Shown: piece by piece, positions 23,401-34,249 of the stretch
How positions within the stretch are numbered: the stretch's first letter is position 1
Layout: the number at the start of each line of letters is the position of its first letter
Source of the DNA: Channa striata
Taxonomy: Eukaryota > Chordata > Actinopteri > Anabantiformes > Channidae
Assembly: GCA_033026295.1 (NCBI GenBank)
Contig: CM065183.1
Location: forward strand, 1,736,001-1,800,000
Direction of reading: 5' to 3'
DNA length: 64,000 bases
The notes under the pieces: generated by a model
Told to the model about the DNA's origin: nothing
Seen by the model: the letters and a program-made list of their open reading frames with translations, nothing else
Database searches by the model: none
Translations under genes and position numbers: made by a program

Positions 23401-26215
23401 GTCCTTGGGGTGAAGTCAGTCTGTCTCGCAGACGTGAATGCGAGTCTGCCTGCAACACAAAGGTATCGGTTTCCGTCAAAGGTGGCCATCAACATGTCTG
23501 CTTAATGAGTTTGACATTGGCATAGACACTGCTGTCAGGAGAAAGTGAGAGGAAACACTCACAGCAGAGTGGTTTGAGATGACAGGTCTTTCCATGCTGT
23601 CAGTCAAACAGCCCTGCATTGTTATGTACTGCATGCACTGCCGTCCTCTCTGTGCTGTCAAGGCCCAAATGTTCCCCTATATATCTGTCTGAAGTGCTAT
23701 TCTGCTTTAAATCATCATGTCCTCCAAACTAAATGACATTGTGCGTTTATCACCACTGGAATTAACACACGTGGGGTCACGAGTCACAGTTAAATGATGA
23801 ATGAGCAGTGCCAGTTGACATCAGTCCTAAGAACTGCTCAAATGTACAGCAGCTACAAATCATAAGGTTGTGTGCAGTAGAGGGTCTGCAGTGTCTTTCT
23901 CTGCATTTCTGTGTTGACTGGCATAGGTTTCCAGGTTCTCGAGTTTTTTTCCCACTCAAAGAAAGGAAAATTGTTCATAAGTGTGAATAGATATATTTGC
24001 CCGTAGGTCTAATCTATCTGATCAAATCAGCACGTTTGAGAGATAGAAAAGTGATGACTCCGAGATTTCAGGCAGGCTTTGTAGAGACGATCCCTGAAGA
24101 TTTGAAGTTTATACTTAAGCTATTTTGTATGGAAGGTTTAGCTGGGAAGAACAGAACTTCTGTCTTTGAGAGGCTGCTTTGATTGAAGACTATCTCTAAG
24201 CAAGCAGGCATCCCAGACATGCAGAAATGTATAAAAAGTCATCTAGTGACGACTAGATTGGTATTGGCAGTCTATCACCCAGTGATGTGGGCATAGATGA
24301 GAAGGGGGTCGAGAGTTGCGCTGTGGGCACATCTGTGGAGAGGCAGTAAGAGCTGGATAATTGCCCCTGCTGAGATACCTTGAAGGTTTGTTGAGATGGA
24401 ATAAGGCAGATGAGAGCTGTACCACAGACGACCAGTTCAAAGAATACAATGGTTTTAATTTAAAACAATTGCATGTAAAAGACAAAAATCATTTGACTAA
24501 AGCATTATAACCCCATTAAATGACTGTCAACACTTATTATCACATAACATTTGAAACTTTACACAGAGCCTGTGATGCCAAGCCGATTATCCACATTCTG
24601 TCTCTTAGCTTAATATATTTTATGTCCAAAACTTTGGGCCCTATTAAACTTCTGTGTAATAAGATACACACTTGCTATCAAAGCACTTTAGGTGTCCCCT
24701 TTAGGATGCAACAACTAAGCAGAAGATAAAGTGTCGTCTTTGAATAGAAATCAGGTTATATAAAGTTATAGTCCCACACAGCAGATACCAACAGCTGGTC
24801 TCTCTCTTTTTTGTGTTAAACTCTAAAGTGATTTTTTTTAAATCTTACTCTTATCACTTAGTTTTAATACTGCAACGGTGACAGAAAACATGACTCAAAT
24901 TACTTTGGCTCTAAATGAAGCATGCTGAGAGCAGAAGGAACACTTCCTTGTCTCCCCTGAGTCAGCACAGATTTTATGTTTGTGTTTATGGGCTGAATTT
25001 CAAGTACAATCAGTGACAGCACAGCAAGTGTACTCTTTTTTTTTCTTTTGTTTGCCAGGCCAGATGAGTGGACTGATAGTAGTTGAGGTGATAAAGTTTA
25101 TAGAAATGGAATGTCTCTACTATGAAATATTATTATGTTGGGCTTGTTTTAAGACGCCAAATGATCAGACACACTGTAACTTTAAGAATAACTCATGCTT
25201 CTCTCTACAAACTTAATCCTAAGCACATCCAAATAATAATAACATTGATAGAAAAAATATTAGTTGCAAATTGTTGCATCCCCTTTACAAATAATTAAAC
25301 ATTACCTTTGAACTATTTAAATGTGTGTTAAATATTATATTGATGGAAACGTTTGCATGCAGCTATTTGCGTCGAGTGATTTTGTAAGCTACGTCTAAAT
25401 GGGTTTTTGAACACACTGGAGGATTAATGAGTTCATTATCAACATGTGTCCACCCTGATAACAGGTAGAAGTCCAGTGGCTGGGTAGGATTTGATATAGA
25501 CTGCACAAAATCATTTCTGCTCCACCGATCATATTAATCAGCCCTGCTCGCTGTCATCGGGGGCAGAGCGCAACTGTGTATACAAAGTAAGTGGAGACTG
25601 CAGCATGCCTGGACTCAAGCAAGTTTTATTTAGGACTAACTGAACCACTTAAACAAGGTTAAACAACGACTAGTCCGAGGTCTCATTTTTTCATGAAGAA
25701 AAAGCTTAGTGAGGTCTTTTTTGTTACTACACTAAGTTAACACTGCTTTGGCAATATGTCAAATCACTTTGATGCTTTTAACCGGGGCAATCATAGTAAA
25801 GCATAATGACAGTTCTTAGAAATCAAGTGCCATGACAGCACCACATGTCTGCAGGCACAGGATAATATGATTGGGACTTTTATAGCCAAGTACACAGTAG
25901 GAGTGATCATGGAAATGATAATATTAAGGCTTTATGATAATAAGGAGAGAGCTTGTTGAAGCTGTTTATACAGCTCCCTTCAGCAATATTGGAAAAATCT
26001 GTCTGAGGCATTGCACAGAAATGCTCTATGCAACACCAAGTCACAAGTCCTCCTTACCCCAAGCACAATATTGGTGATTTACCAAATGTGGGACACATGA
26101 GAGGGTAGGGACAAAAAATCACGCTCGCACAAGATGGAACACAGATGATGAAATTGTACCTTTTTGTTGCCAGGCACCAAAATGTCTCCTACAGTGGCAT
26201 CGAGTTTCACACTAG
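20488..26215. other. unassigned gene-poor DNA
   Basis: About 5.7 kb with no recognised exon or transposon. It contains an 8-bp inverted repeat AACCTGTG/CACAGGTT (about 21277-21300), an A-run at 21371-21386 and a GT microsatellite at 23292-23306. Open frames such as 21891-22349 (152 codons) show no recognisable domain and are partly simple sequence. Confidence 0.4.
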
Positions 26216-26217
26216 AC

Positions 26218-26405
26218 AATTACTGATTAAGCAGAAGCTTTTATCCAAAGTAACTCACATGTAAGGAGCCCACACCAGAAGCAACTTCTGGTTCAGGGCC
26301 TCGTCCAAATACCGTTCAACACATGGCCAGGATGAACCAGGAGTTGAACCGCTGACCCTGCATTAGAGAACTGCTCTACAAAGTGATCCACAGCTGCTGA
26401 GCAAC
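26218..26405 (-). repeat. tRNA-derived SINE with LINE-like tail
   Basis: Read on the minus strand, it has a B-box-like GCGGTTCAACTCCTGG (about 26335-26351) near the head. It ends in TTACTTTGGATAAAAGCTTC, the decayed form of the CGCTTTGGATAAAAGCGTCTGC tail shared by fish SINEs and their partner LINEs. A related copy lies at 34000-34170. The head is degraded but both internal landmarks are visible. Confidence 0.65.
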
Positions 26406-26529
26406 CTACCCGCCAAATGCTCAAAATCACGGGATTAAAACTTCATAAAAACGTACTAGTGTGGTTGGTTTTAAGTGCAAAGATGTCAGGCTTAGGTGTA
26501 GACTCTGAATAACTTAGGTTAATGTTAGT

Positions 26530-27300
26530 CAATGTGGACTATCCACAGAGCAGGGCTGAAGGCATCATAAACTGACATCTGAAGAAGACTATAAGCAGAA
26601 ACACACTGTACCCCAAGATCTAAACCACTCATCAACAATTTCATGGACTGATGAGACCAAGATGAACCTCCACCAGAGTGATAGAAAGGCCAAAGTTTGG
26701 AGGAAGAATGGCTGATCCTGATCTAAACCTTAAAGGCTTATTTGTGAAGCAAGGTGATGGTAGTTTCATGGTTTTGGCTGCATGGCTGCTTCTGGAACAG
26801 CTCCACTGATCTTTATTGATGGGTCATGAAGACAGCTGCAGAATGAATTCAGAGGTGTACAGAATATTTGAACTGGAAATTTCTGAATATATATCAAATG
26901 GAAAAGGAGGCTTCATAAGGAGGCAAGATAATGATCCAAAAACAGCACCAACTCACCAAAGGTTTTAGTCTGACCAAGTCATTAAACCGGCCTTAACCCT
27001 TAACCCAAATGAACATGAATTTCATCTCCTGCAGATGAGAATGAAGGGAGAGGCTCCCCAAACAAACAGCTGAGGGAAGCTGCGCTAAAAGGAAAGGAAA
27101 TCAAAAGAAAACACGAGTAATTTGTTGTCAGTGAGTCACAGGCTCGAGGCTGATACTGCAAACAAGGGATTCACAACAAAATGCAAGTTTTATTTCCTTT
27201 AATTTGTGTCAAAGCTGTCTGTTTCAGTACTTTTGGAGGAGATAAAATGTGGGTGGTCCCGTGTTGTTTAGTGTATTAAGGTGTAAATACCATAACAGAA
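26530..27300 (+). mobile_element. Tc1-like DNA transposon relic
   Basis: Plus-strand translation around 26645-26710 reads SWTDETKMNLHQSDRKAKVW, a classic Tc1-family block around the second catalytic region. Around 26920-26950 QDNDPKTAPT matches the NDNDPKHTS block, followed by a phrase close to LNPNEHEFHLL. Stops and frameshifts lie between them. The 3' part (27165-27290) is AT-rich non-coding sequence typical of the element. Cut-and-paste activity is impossible from this copy; its ends could not be located. Confidence 0.65.
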
Positions 27301-27309
27301 GAAAAAATT

Positions 27310-30300
27310 CTGAGCTGTATTTCATATTGATCTCTTGTTCTTAAACACAGATGTCTTCAGTGTAAGGCCAAAACAAAACACTTGTCATTCCAATGGTGTA
27401 TAGTGAAACATTTGAGCTTAAAGGTTCATCCTGGATTTGGAAACACATACCCTTAACTTCACTGCAGCATTGAAGTGTGATGGCGATGTTGCTGTAAACA
27501 GTTATTAAGTTAATAGAAGTTATTTTTTATCTGTAAAACATTTACATTATGTCGACACTTGGATGCCGCTTTAAGCAAAATTAGAAAGACATGGAAAATC
27601 AAAAGTGAAATGAGAAGTTTTTTTTTTTTCATGTCGAAGTGCCAAATACTGCTGTTTAATGTTTTTCCCTTAAAACTTTCCCCTGACCTTTACAGTAATC
27701 AGCAGCAATGGATCAATTGGCCTGCACCTTTGTTCAACATTTTGCCAGATTAGATAAATGTTTTCCAGGCAGCCTAGCAACCTTAGATGGAAAAAAAAAA
27801 ACAATAAAAAAAGAGCTGTCACCTGTCAATTAGTGTCGGTTTGGGCAGGGTGGCTGTGCCTGACACCAAGAAGGTGAAGGATAAAGCTGAGTGAGTACCT
27901 GTTCAGCTGTAAAGTCCACTCAGGAATGTCAGGAATGGTGGAAGAAATGATATTTGTCAGCAGACTGAGTCAGAAGACCACTAGAAACTCACCACCACCG
28001 ATGGTGTTATCTGAGGCCATTCACTGCAAGAAAGTTAAGAAGTTTGTTTTCCCGGCTGAGGTGTGATGCAGATAGGCTGAGACGAGAGACAGCAGAAGAT
28101 GTTTTTTCTTTTTTATATTCAGGTAATGCATTTGAATGTGTTCAGTACTGATTATCAGCAAAGTTCAGAGTCTGCAGATATGAAATATTATTTGCAGGTT
28201 CTTCTAATGCAGTGCATGTTAGTTCATCATGTCCACTTTGCCTACAACTCAGTTAACCAGCAGTTACACCACGTCTCCTCCAACCACTAAAACAAAATGT
28301 TTCCATGCGATTTCCTGCTTTCAAGGGGTTTGATGTCTAAGCCTACTTTGTTTAGTTAAGTGTGTGAAATGAGTGAAGCTGTGCAGAGTTTATATTTCTC
28401 CATTAACGATTTCAGAGCAGCCTTCATCAATTCCAGTTTCTTACTTCCTTGATGAGTGAAAAACAATTTATGATTATATTAACCACGCTTCCTTGTTTCC
28501 TTCCTAACATTATGAAATTGGAATTACAGTCTTGATTACAGAATATTCTGCATAAATACGCATTTAAGAACCAACTTTTCTTGTAATACAAATATGCTAG
28601 TTTTGTTAACATAGTTACACCATTTTCAGACAATATGAATATAAGTTGTTGGGAATCTTCTGAATTACAAAAAGTTTATGAAGAAACAAAAAGCAGGCTT
28701 AGCAGCGTGCATTGTTTGAGTTTAAGCCCTCCAGGGGTTTTCCTCTTTTTTTGTAGTTTGAAGAACATAGTCATGACTGAAACTTGCTTTGTCTTGTTCT
28801 GAATTAAGTTGTGTGTGATTTTGTGCGGGTTTAACTGTGAATATGGGCTATTTAATTTCCCACGTAATTGTTTTCAGGTTTTACTTTAGTGTCTAAGTTG
28901 TTAAACTGCTGACTGCCAACCCCTTTGGTTTTCCTCACTCTTCAAAAATATCCCTTGGACAGCACCAGTATCATCCTGTCAGAGGATGTGTAGTTGTGCC
29001 AATGTAAACTAAAAAGACATGTGAACACTTTTCTTTCTCCAGAGGAGAGAAATCGGCAGCCCAAAACCTTTTCTAACGTACTGATGAATGACTTTTTAGA
29101 GGCAGTAGACATCCCAGAGGTGCCATGACAGTGAAAGCTGATAAAATAACTAATAATTGGTGATTTTATGAATTTGCCTTTATCAGTCCAATACTTTCTC
29201 AGTCATTTGCTCTCATGTTGTAATATCACACCATCAAAAGCGCCACATGAATTGGTGTAGGAACTGCAAACAAATGGGTCCAGAAGCACTTTTTTAAGGA
29301 TTTAATCAATTAATGAATTAAATAATTGCAATTTAAGCAGGGTATAACAATGGACAGTCAGTTATAAAGGTAAACACATAGTTGTGTGCATGACACTTGT
29401 GCTGTCCACAGTCTGTATGGACCAGAACGCAAACTATTTGTTTGACATTCTAGTACTGTGGAATAAGAAAGACATCAGAATTGGAACAAAGAATAAAAAT
29501 GCCATTTTCTTTGGACCTGGCACCTTGCTAAATTATATGTTTTACACACAAAGTTTGAAGAATATTACGTTAGTTGTGACGCTTAATTTATCTAGATTAT
29601 GATAAATTATCTCGTTATCATGAGAAAATGAACTTTGTTTACCCAAGATAACAAGAGCAATTACATCGTAATCCCATTAAAGGATCTCATCATCACTTGT
29701 AAACAACCTCAACAACAACTCAAATAAAGAGATGTAATTATCACAAGATAACGCCATAAAAATTATAACTGCATCCATGGCTCTTCTCAGCTTTGAAGCC
29801 TGCCCTCACCTGAGCAGGCTCAGATTTTGTCTTGGTACCAACTGTGGGACTGAATGGCATCAACGCATTGTACATGTGTATTCTTCATTTCAAAAAAGGA
29901 ACCGACTGTCGGCCATCACTCCCTTGAAAAACAGATACAGCATAAATATTACATAAATTTCTTTTTGTTGGGTTGGATTTGTTGTTTTTTTAACATCTCA
30001 TGTTCATTATGAAGTATGTCCCAAAAATAAGATAATCTGGACCTGCAGAATAAAAAAATAATATTAGTATCACATTGGAACGAGTACAGAGCATTGGGTC
30101 ATTTGGGACCAGGCTTCACAGAAAGAATAAATAATTAATATTATTTCTGTTTTTTCTTCTTTTCTTTTGACAGTCATACTCTGAAAGATGATTTATTTTG
30201 AAAAAAATATTATCTATCTGTCTGTTTTTGACTTATAAAAATTATCCTGAAAGGCGTCGGGATGCTCTTTTCCTTTGTCTCATCTCATCTCATTCAAATT

Positions 30301-30655
30301 TGAATGATTTTAATATCTTCTTTAGCCAAAAAAACCTCAAAGATATGCTGGTAATCTATTGTTCCCAGTTTAGCAGGCTCAACAAACCTCTAATAGTTAA
30401 CACTGTATAACTTCTCATTTTCTATAACCAAATATGAAAAATTAAAGGAAATGGATCAGATTTAAAATAAAAACTCATTCTAGAATTCCTTTGTCTTTTT
30501 GTACTTATTTCTTATTAATACATTTTTGTTGCATTCTTTCTTGCAGATGACATCACTACTACAGTAGTGATCACAAGCATTTTGTTACAATATTAGAATT
30601 ATAACATTTTGTTACTGAAATACATTGTAACTTAACAGAGAATAAAAATACACTA
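27310..30655. other. unassigned gene-poor DNA
   Basis: No exons seen. A segment at 29585-29780 is rich in repeated, partly inverted TTATCTCGTTATC/GATAACAAG/AAGATAAC phrases and is probably a decayed palindromic repeat of the ATCTCGTTAT type. A-runs occur near 27790. Open frames are short, AT-rich and featureless. Confidence 0.4.
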
Positions 30656-30756
30656 CGAGGCCGAGCTGGAATCCCAGCGGTCTCCCTGTCCTTCCCAGCT
30701 TTACCTTCTCCTCTTCTCTGTTACTATCTTTTTTCTCTATCCACTTTCCACTCACT

Positions 30757-30869
30757 TGTTGAGTTTCTCTAAATGTCTGAATAGTCTTGACTTTGTTATG
30801 TAAAGTGCCTTGAGATGATTTTCTTGTAAATTGGGGCCATATAAATAAAGTTGAATTGAATTGAATTGC
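30757..30869 (+). mobile_element. L2 3'-terminal fragment with TTGAA tail
   Basis: It matches the reverse complement of 57810-57920: AGTCTTGACTTTGTTATGTA, then AAAGTGCCTTGAGATGAT, then CCATATAAATAAAGTTGAAT and a (TTGAA)n tail. This is a 5'-truncated LINE 3' end in the plus orientation. Sequence left of 30757 (from about 30655) is unlike the other copies; it may be flank or divergent L2. Confidence 0.75.
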
Positions 30870-31785
30870 AAATTGAAAATCTTTGTGTTGTCTTCTAGGG
30901 TTTTGTGTCTGAAAAAGTGAAAAATATAACTTTTAAATTTTTTAAAGAAACTGGCATCTCAATGAAGCGTGCGCTGGTGCTACATTTTGACATCACTGCA
31001 CTCTTTGTATGAAAGTGAAAGAAAATCTTCTTAACCTCTCATGTGCTTCTTCTGAAAGCCGATCAAAGGCTAAGGCTACACTCTGACCTGTGAGTTCAAT
31101 ACAAATACTGTTCACATTTTGTTGTGTGAAATCAGATGCAGCGAAGCTTTAACCCTGAACCTGTATGCATCCCTGTGGAAGAAATTTATTTCTAAAGGCA
31201 GAGAATAACCCTCGTGTTTGATCTATTCACTTATTTTTTAGCAGCTGACTCACAGTCCACAGAATCCAGACCTGTGGGAGCAGTAGGACATGCAATAAGG
31301 TGAAACCTGTCATAACAAGACATAGAAAACACTGTGGTATAATCACATAAATAAAGTTATCAGGGATTTTTAGCATGTTAAATTTTTGTTAGGTGTTGGG
31401 TGCTGTGCAACACTGTGTGGAGGAAGAAATAATTTCCATTCACATCACAGCAATAGGGATTGTGAATAATTATTCAGTTCTGATTTGGTTCCTGATCTCA
31501 TGGAGTGATTTTAGATACACAATGATGTCTGTTTTTAATGCTGTGTTACCTGAGGGCTTAAAGGGCTTGACCATTCACGACTGGCTTTGTCCCTGTGAGA
31601 ATATTGGAATTCCCTGAACGTTTTAATGATTATATGAACTGTAGATGATAAAATGATTTTAAAAGGGAAATTTTAGGTTTAAAAAATGTACCTCTCTCCT
31701 TTCGCCTGTGACAACTTTTAAAACATGTTGCTGGCAATAAAATATTTGGCCAAAAAAATTTTTCTGTGTTTTTGTTCAAGATTTT
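30870..31785. other. unassigned DNA
   Basis: AT-rich with no named feature. One 74-codon open frame (31393-31617) has no recognisable motif. Confidence 0.4.
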
Positions 31786-31789
31786 CGTT

Positions 31790-31905
31790 CTACCCACGGT
31801 GGTGGAGTGGTTTGCTCTGCCACCTCACAGCTGGGGGGTTGCTGGAGGCTCCTGCAAGCAGTTATCCAAACAGGATAAGCGGTTACAGATGATGGGTGGA
31901 TGTTT
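31790..31905 (+). repeat. internally deleted tRNA-derived SINE
   Basis: It starts with ACGGTGGTGGAGTGGTTTGC (A-box-like, 31797-31816). It then runs through CACCTCACAGCTGGGGGGT and ends in GGATAAGCGGTTACAGATGA, the standard tail of a common fish SINE. The normal central body is missing, so this is a deleted copy. Confidence 0.65.
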
Positions 31906-33589
31906 CCTTTTTGCCTTTACATTTAGACCTTTCTCAATCCTAAGGTGTTGCTTTGTCATGTCCCTTCACGTTACATGCAGACGAGATGTGCTTAACACTG
32001 ACGCAATATTCGTGTGTAGACAGTAGTTCCCGTAGCGTCAATGGTGTTGAGCGTCCAACTGTAATTCCAAAGGGTACCTGTGGTGCCACTATGATACGCA
32101 AAAAGACGTAAAAATAGTGGCGCCATTTGACATCTTGGGAAGTGTCATTATCTGACGCTGTGGGATGAGAAGGCGTTATATTTCACACAGATATCAATAA
32201 TATCAGTAGATATTAAGGTATGAAAACCGACACACAAAATCGAACGCTGTAATATTTTTAATTATTTTAAGGCCTGATGGCTTTTGAGGTCCCAGAAATT
32301 TTGTGACTTTGGTATTGTTCCTAATGAATAAAAAGCAAAAGCCATATTCATTAGATTTCAGTTTGTTTCACATGCGTTGACTTCAGAGGAAAACATAATC
32401 TTTGAATGTGCCTTTGATATGCCCCACAGATTTCACATCTCTGAATCGAGCTCAGAACAATGTAAACACTCGGCATTTATCAGGCGGCACAGTGTGGCAA
32501 CAGTCGGCAGCCCCTCCAACTAAACATCCCTGCCTCTCAGGGGAGCAGCTTTTAAGGCCTTCGTTTCAAGTTGTTTACTTCCTCTGACAGCAACTGTTCT
32601 GCCACTCAGACATACAGAACCACAGCAGCAGAACTGAATTATTCATCGCATTCAAAAGCAACAGCATGTATTAAAAATTATTTGCAAAAGAGAACAATGG
32701 TGTTCAAAGGCTTGAAGACAGAAAGCGTCCACACAGTCCCTCATCCAGTGCTCTATGATAGAACACTGAGCCTATTTGGACAAGAGCCTGAAGCCTGTGT
32801 CTGATCTTGCAGCAAGACATGTGCATGTGCTGTGAGGAAGTGTGCAGTCTGTGATGAATGGCAAAGCCTGTCAGGTGACAATTACGATGGTAATAAAAAC
32901 CAATTTCACTCGTCCAACCAAACAAGCCTTTGTTATCTGTTCAAAAAGAGATAAAAGGCAGACTGTTCATCTGCCAAGCGAAGCCAGAACAGCGAAACCA
33001 TCGTATAAATAACAAACACCACTAATAAGCCTAAGAGATGGTTGCTTCCTTTCTCTGCTTATTGAAGCTGAGTGTTCTGTTTTTATCAGAGTAGAAAAGA
33101 AAAAAGCAGCACTGAGGAGAACATTCTGGAGCCATGAGGGTTACATGATGGTTCCTGACTAATGGTCCCTCAGCTGAGGGAAATGACTCCGAGAGACATC
33201 CATGAACTAAGAAAATCTACCACCATCTCTGTCAGTATTATTGTTGTATGTTCATGTCTGACCCTAAATGTCTATGTCCATCCATTTAAATGATCCTTAA
33301 ATGCAAAATAACGTTAATCAAGTAGGCCTAATGAAATAGTCAGGTCTATCACATGGTCCTGATTCCAGTACAGTTCTACAAGTTCATCATCTTTTACTAG
33401 AGTTTTACTTGAAGCTGTCACGCAATTTACTGGCATGGGTAAAGCATGGTAATGAGGAAACAGTTGTACTTAGGATGGAAATTCAACTAGAAATCCCACT
33501 GGTCACATCTGGTCTAAATGGCAGTAAATCACCATATGATCCAACCATATTTTAGTAATGTGTAACGTATATGACGCTCACACTGGTCA
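31906..33589. other. unassigned DNA
   Basis: No gene or named repeat. Several CpG-containing phrases occur at 31980-32170, but no exon structure was recognised. Confidence 0.4.
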
Positions 33590-33780
33590 TTTAAATGGTA
33601 AATGTTCTGCACTTATATAGCACTTTTCTACCTGGTACTCAAAGGCTTCTTATCTACTCATTCACACACATTCATACATCGATGGGGAAGCTGTTATGCG
33701 GCTGGCTGACGCTCACCGGGAGCAACTAAGCAGGGTCCTTGTCTTGCTCAAGGACAAATTGGTGGCACTATTGGACTTTC
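33590..33780 (-). repeat. SINE tail half, same family as 388-624
   Basis: On the plus strand it reads AAATGGTAAATGTTCTGCAC, then TTATATAGCACTTTTCTACC, then TTGCTCAAGGACAA. This is the reverse complement of the tail and middle of the 388-624 repeat. The tRNA-like head is absent. It is a teleost-wide repeat with the GCGCTATATAAGTGC core. Confidence 0.65.
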
Positions 33781-33999
33781 CAGGGAACCACTAATTGATG
33801 CCCTGGACTTTATGTACACAGAAAGGGTTAGGGCTAGGCAAAACTTCACGGTTGCGTTACGAAAGAGCACTGGTAATGCTTTAATGGGAGGTTAAGATGA
33901 AGAAGAGATGATTACATCACAACACTACAAACTGTGCACAGCATCTTGAGCTAGAGTTGGGACCCCGTCTGCTTAGAAAAGGACTGTGTCTTGTCGTTT

Positions 34000-34170
34000 C
34001 ATCGACCATTTACATTTAGCAGACGCTTTTATCCAAAGCGAGTTACAGAGTAATTTGGAGAACATACTCTGGGTGCACGTGTGGCCCCCTGGGAGAAACT
34101 AGGGGCCCAAGGACATTTTGCCTTACCAACTTGAGCTACACTGAAAGCTCCAGGACTTAGCACGAAAAGC
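34000..34170 (-). repeat. tRNA-derived SINE with TTTTATCCAAAG tail
   Basis: The plus strand begins CCATTTACATTTAGCAGACG and CTTTTATCCAAAGCGAGTTA (34008-34047), the reverse complement of the tail shared by several fish SINEs and L2-type LINEs. The minus-strand head contains GTGTAGCTCAAGTTGG (about 34130-34145), an A-box-like sequence. The B box is not clear. It is related to the copy at 26218-26405. Confidence 0.65.
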
Positions 34171-34249
34171 AGAAGCGACTGGACAAGCCCGCTTTTTGCC
34201 CCCAGTAGGACTGAGAATGGACTATTGTTTGGAAGTTGAGTCATGTCAA

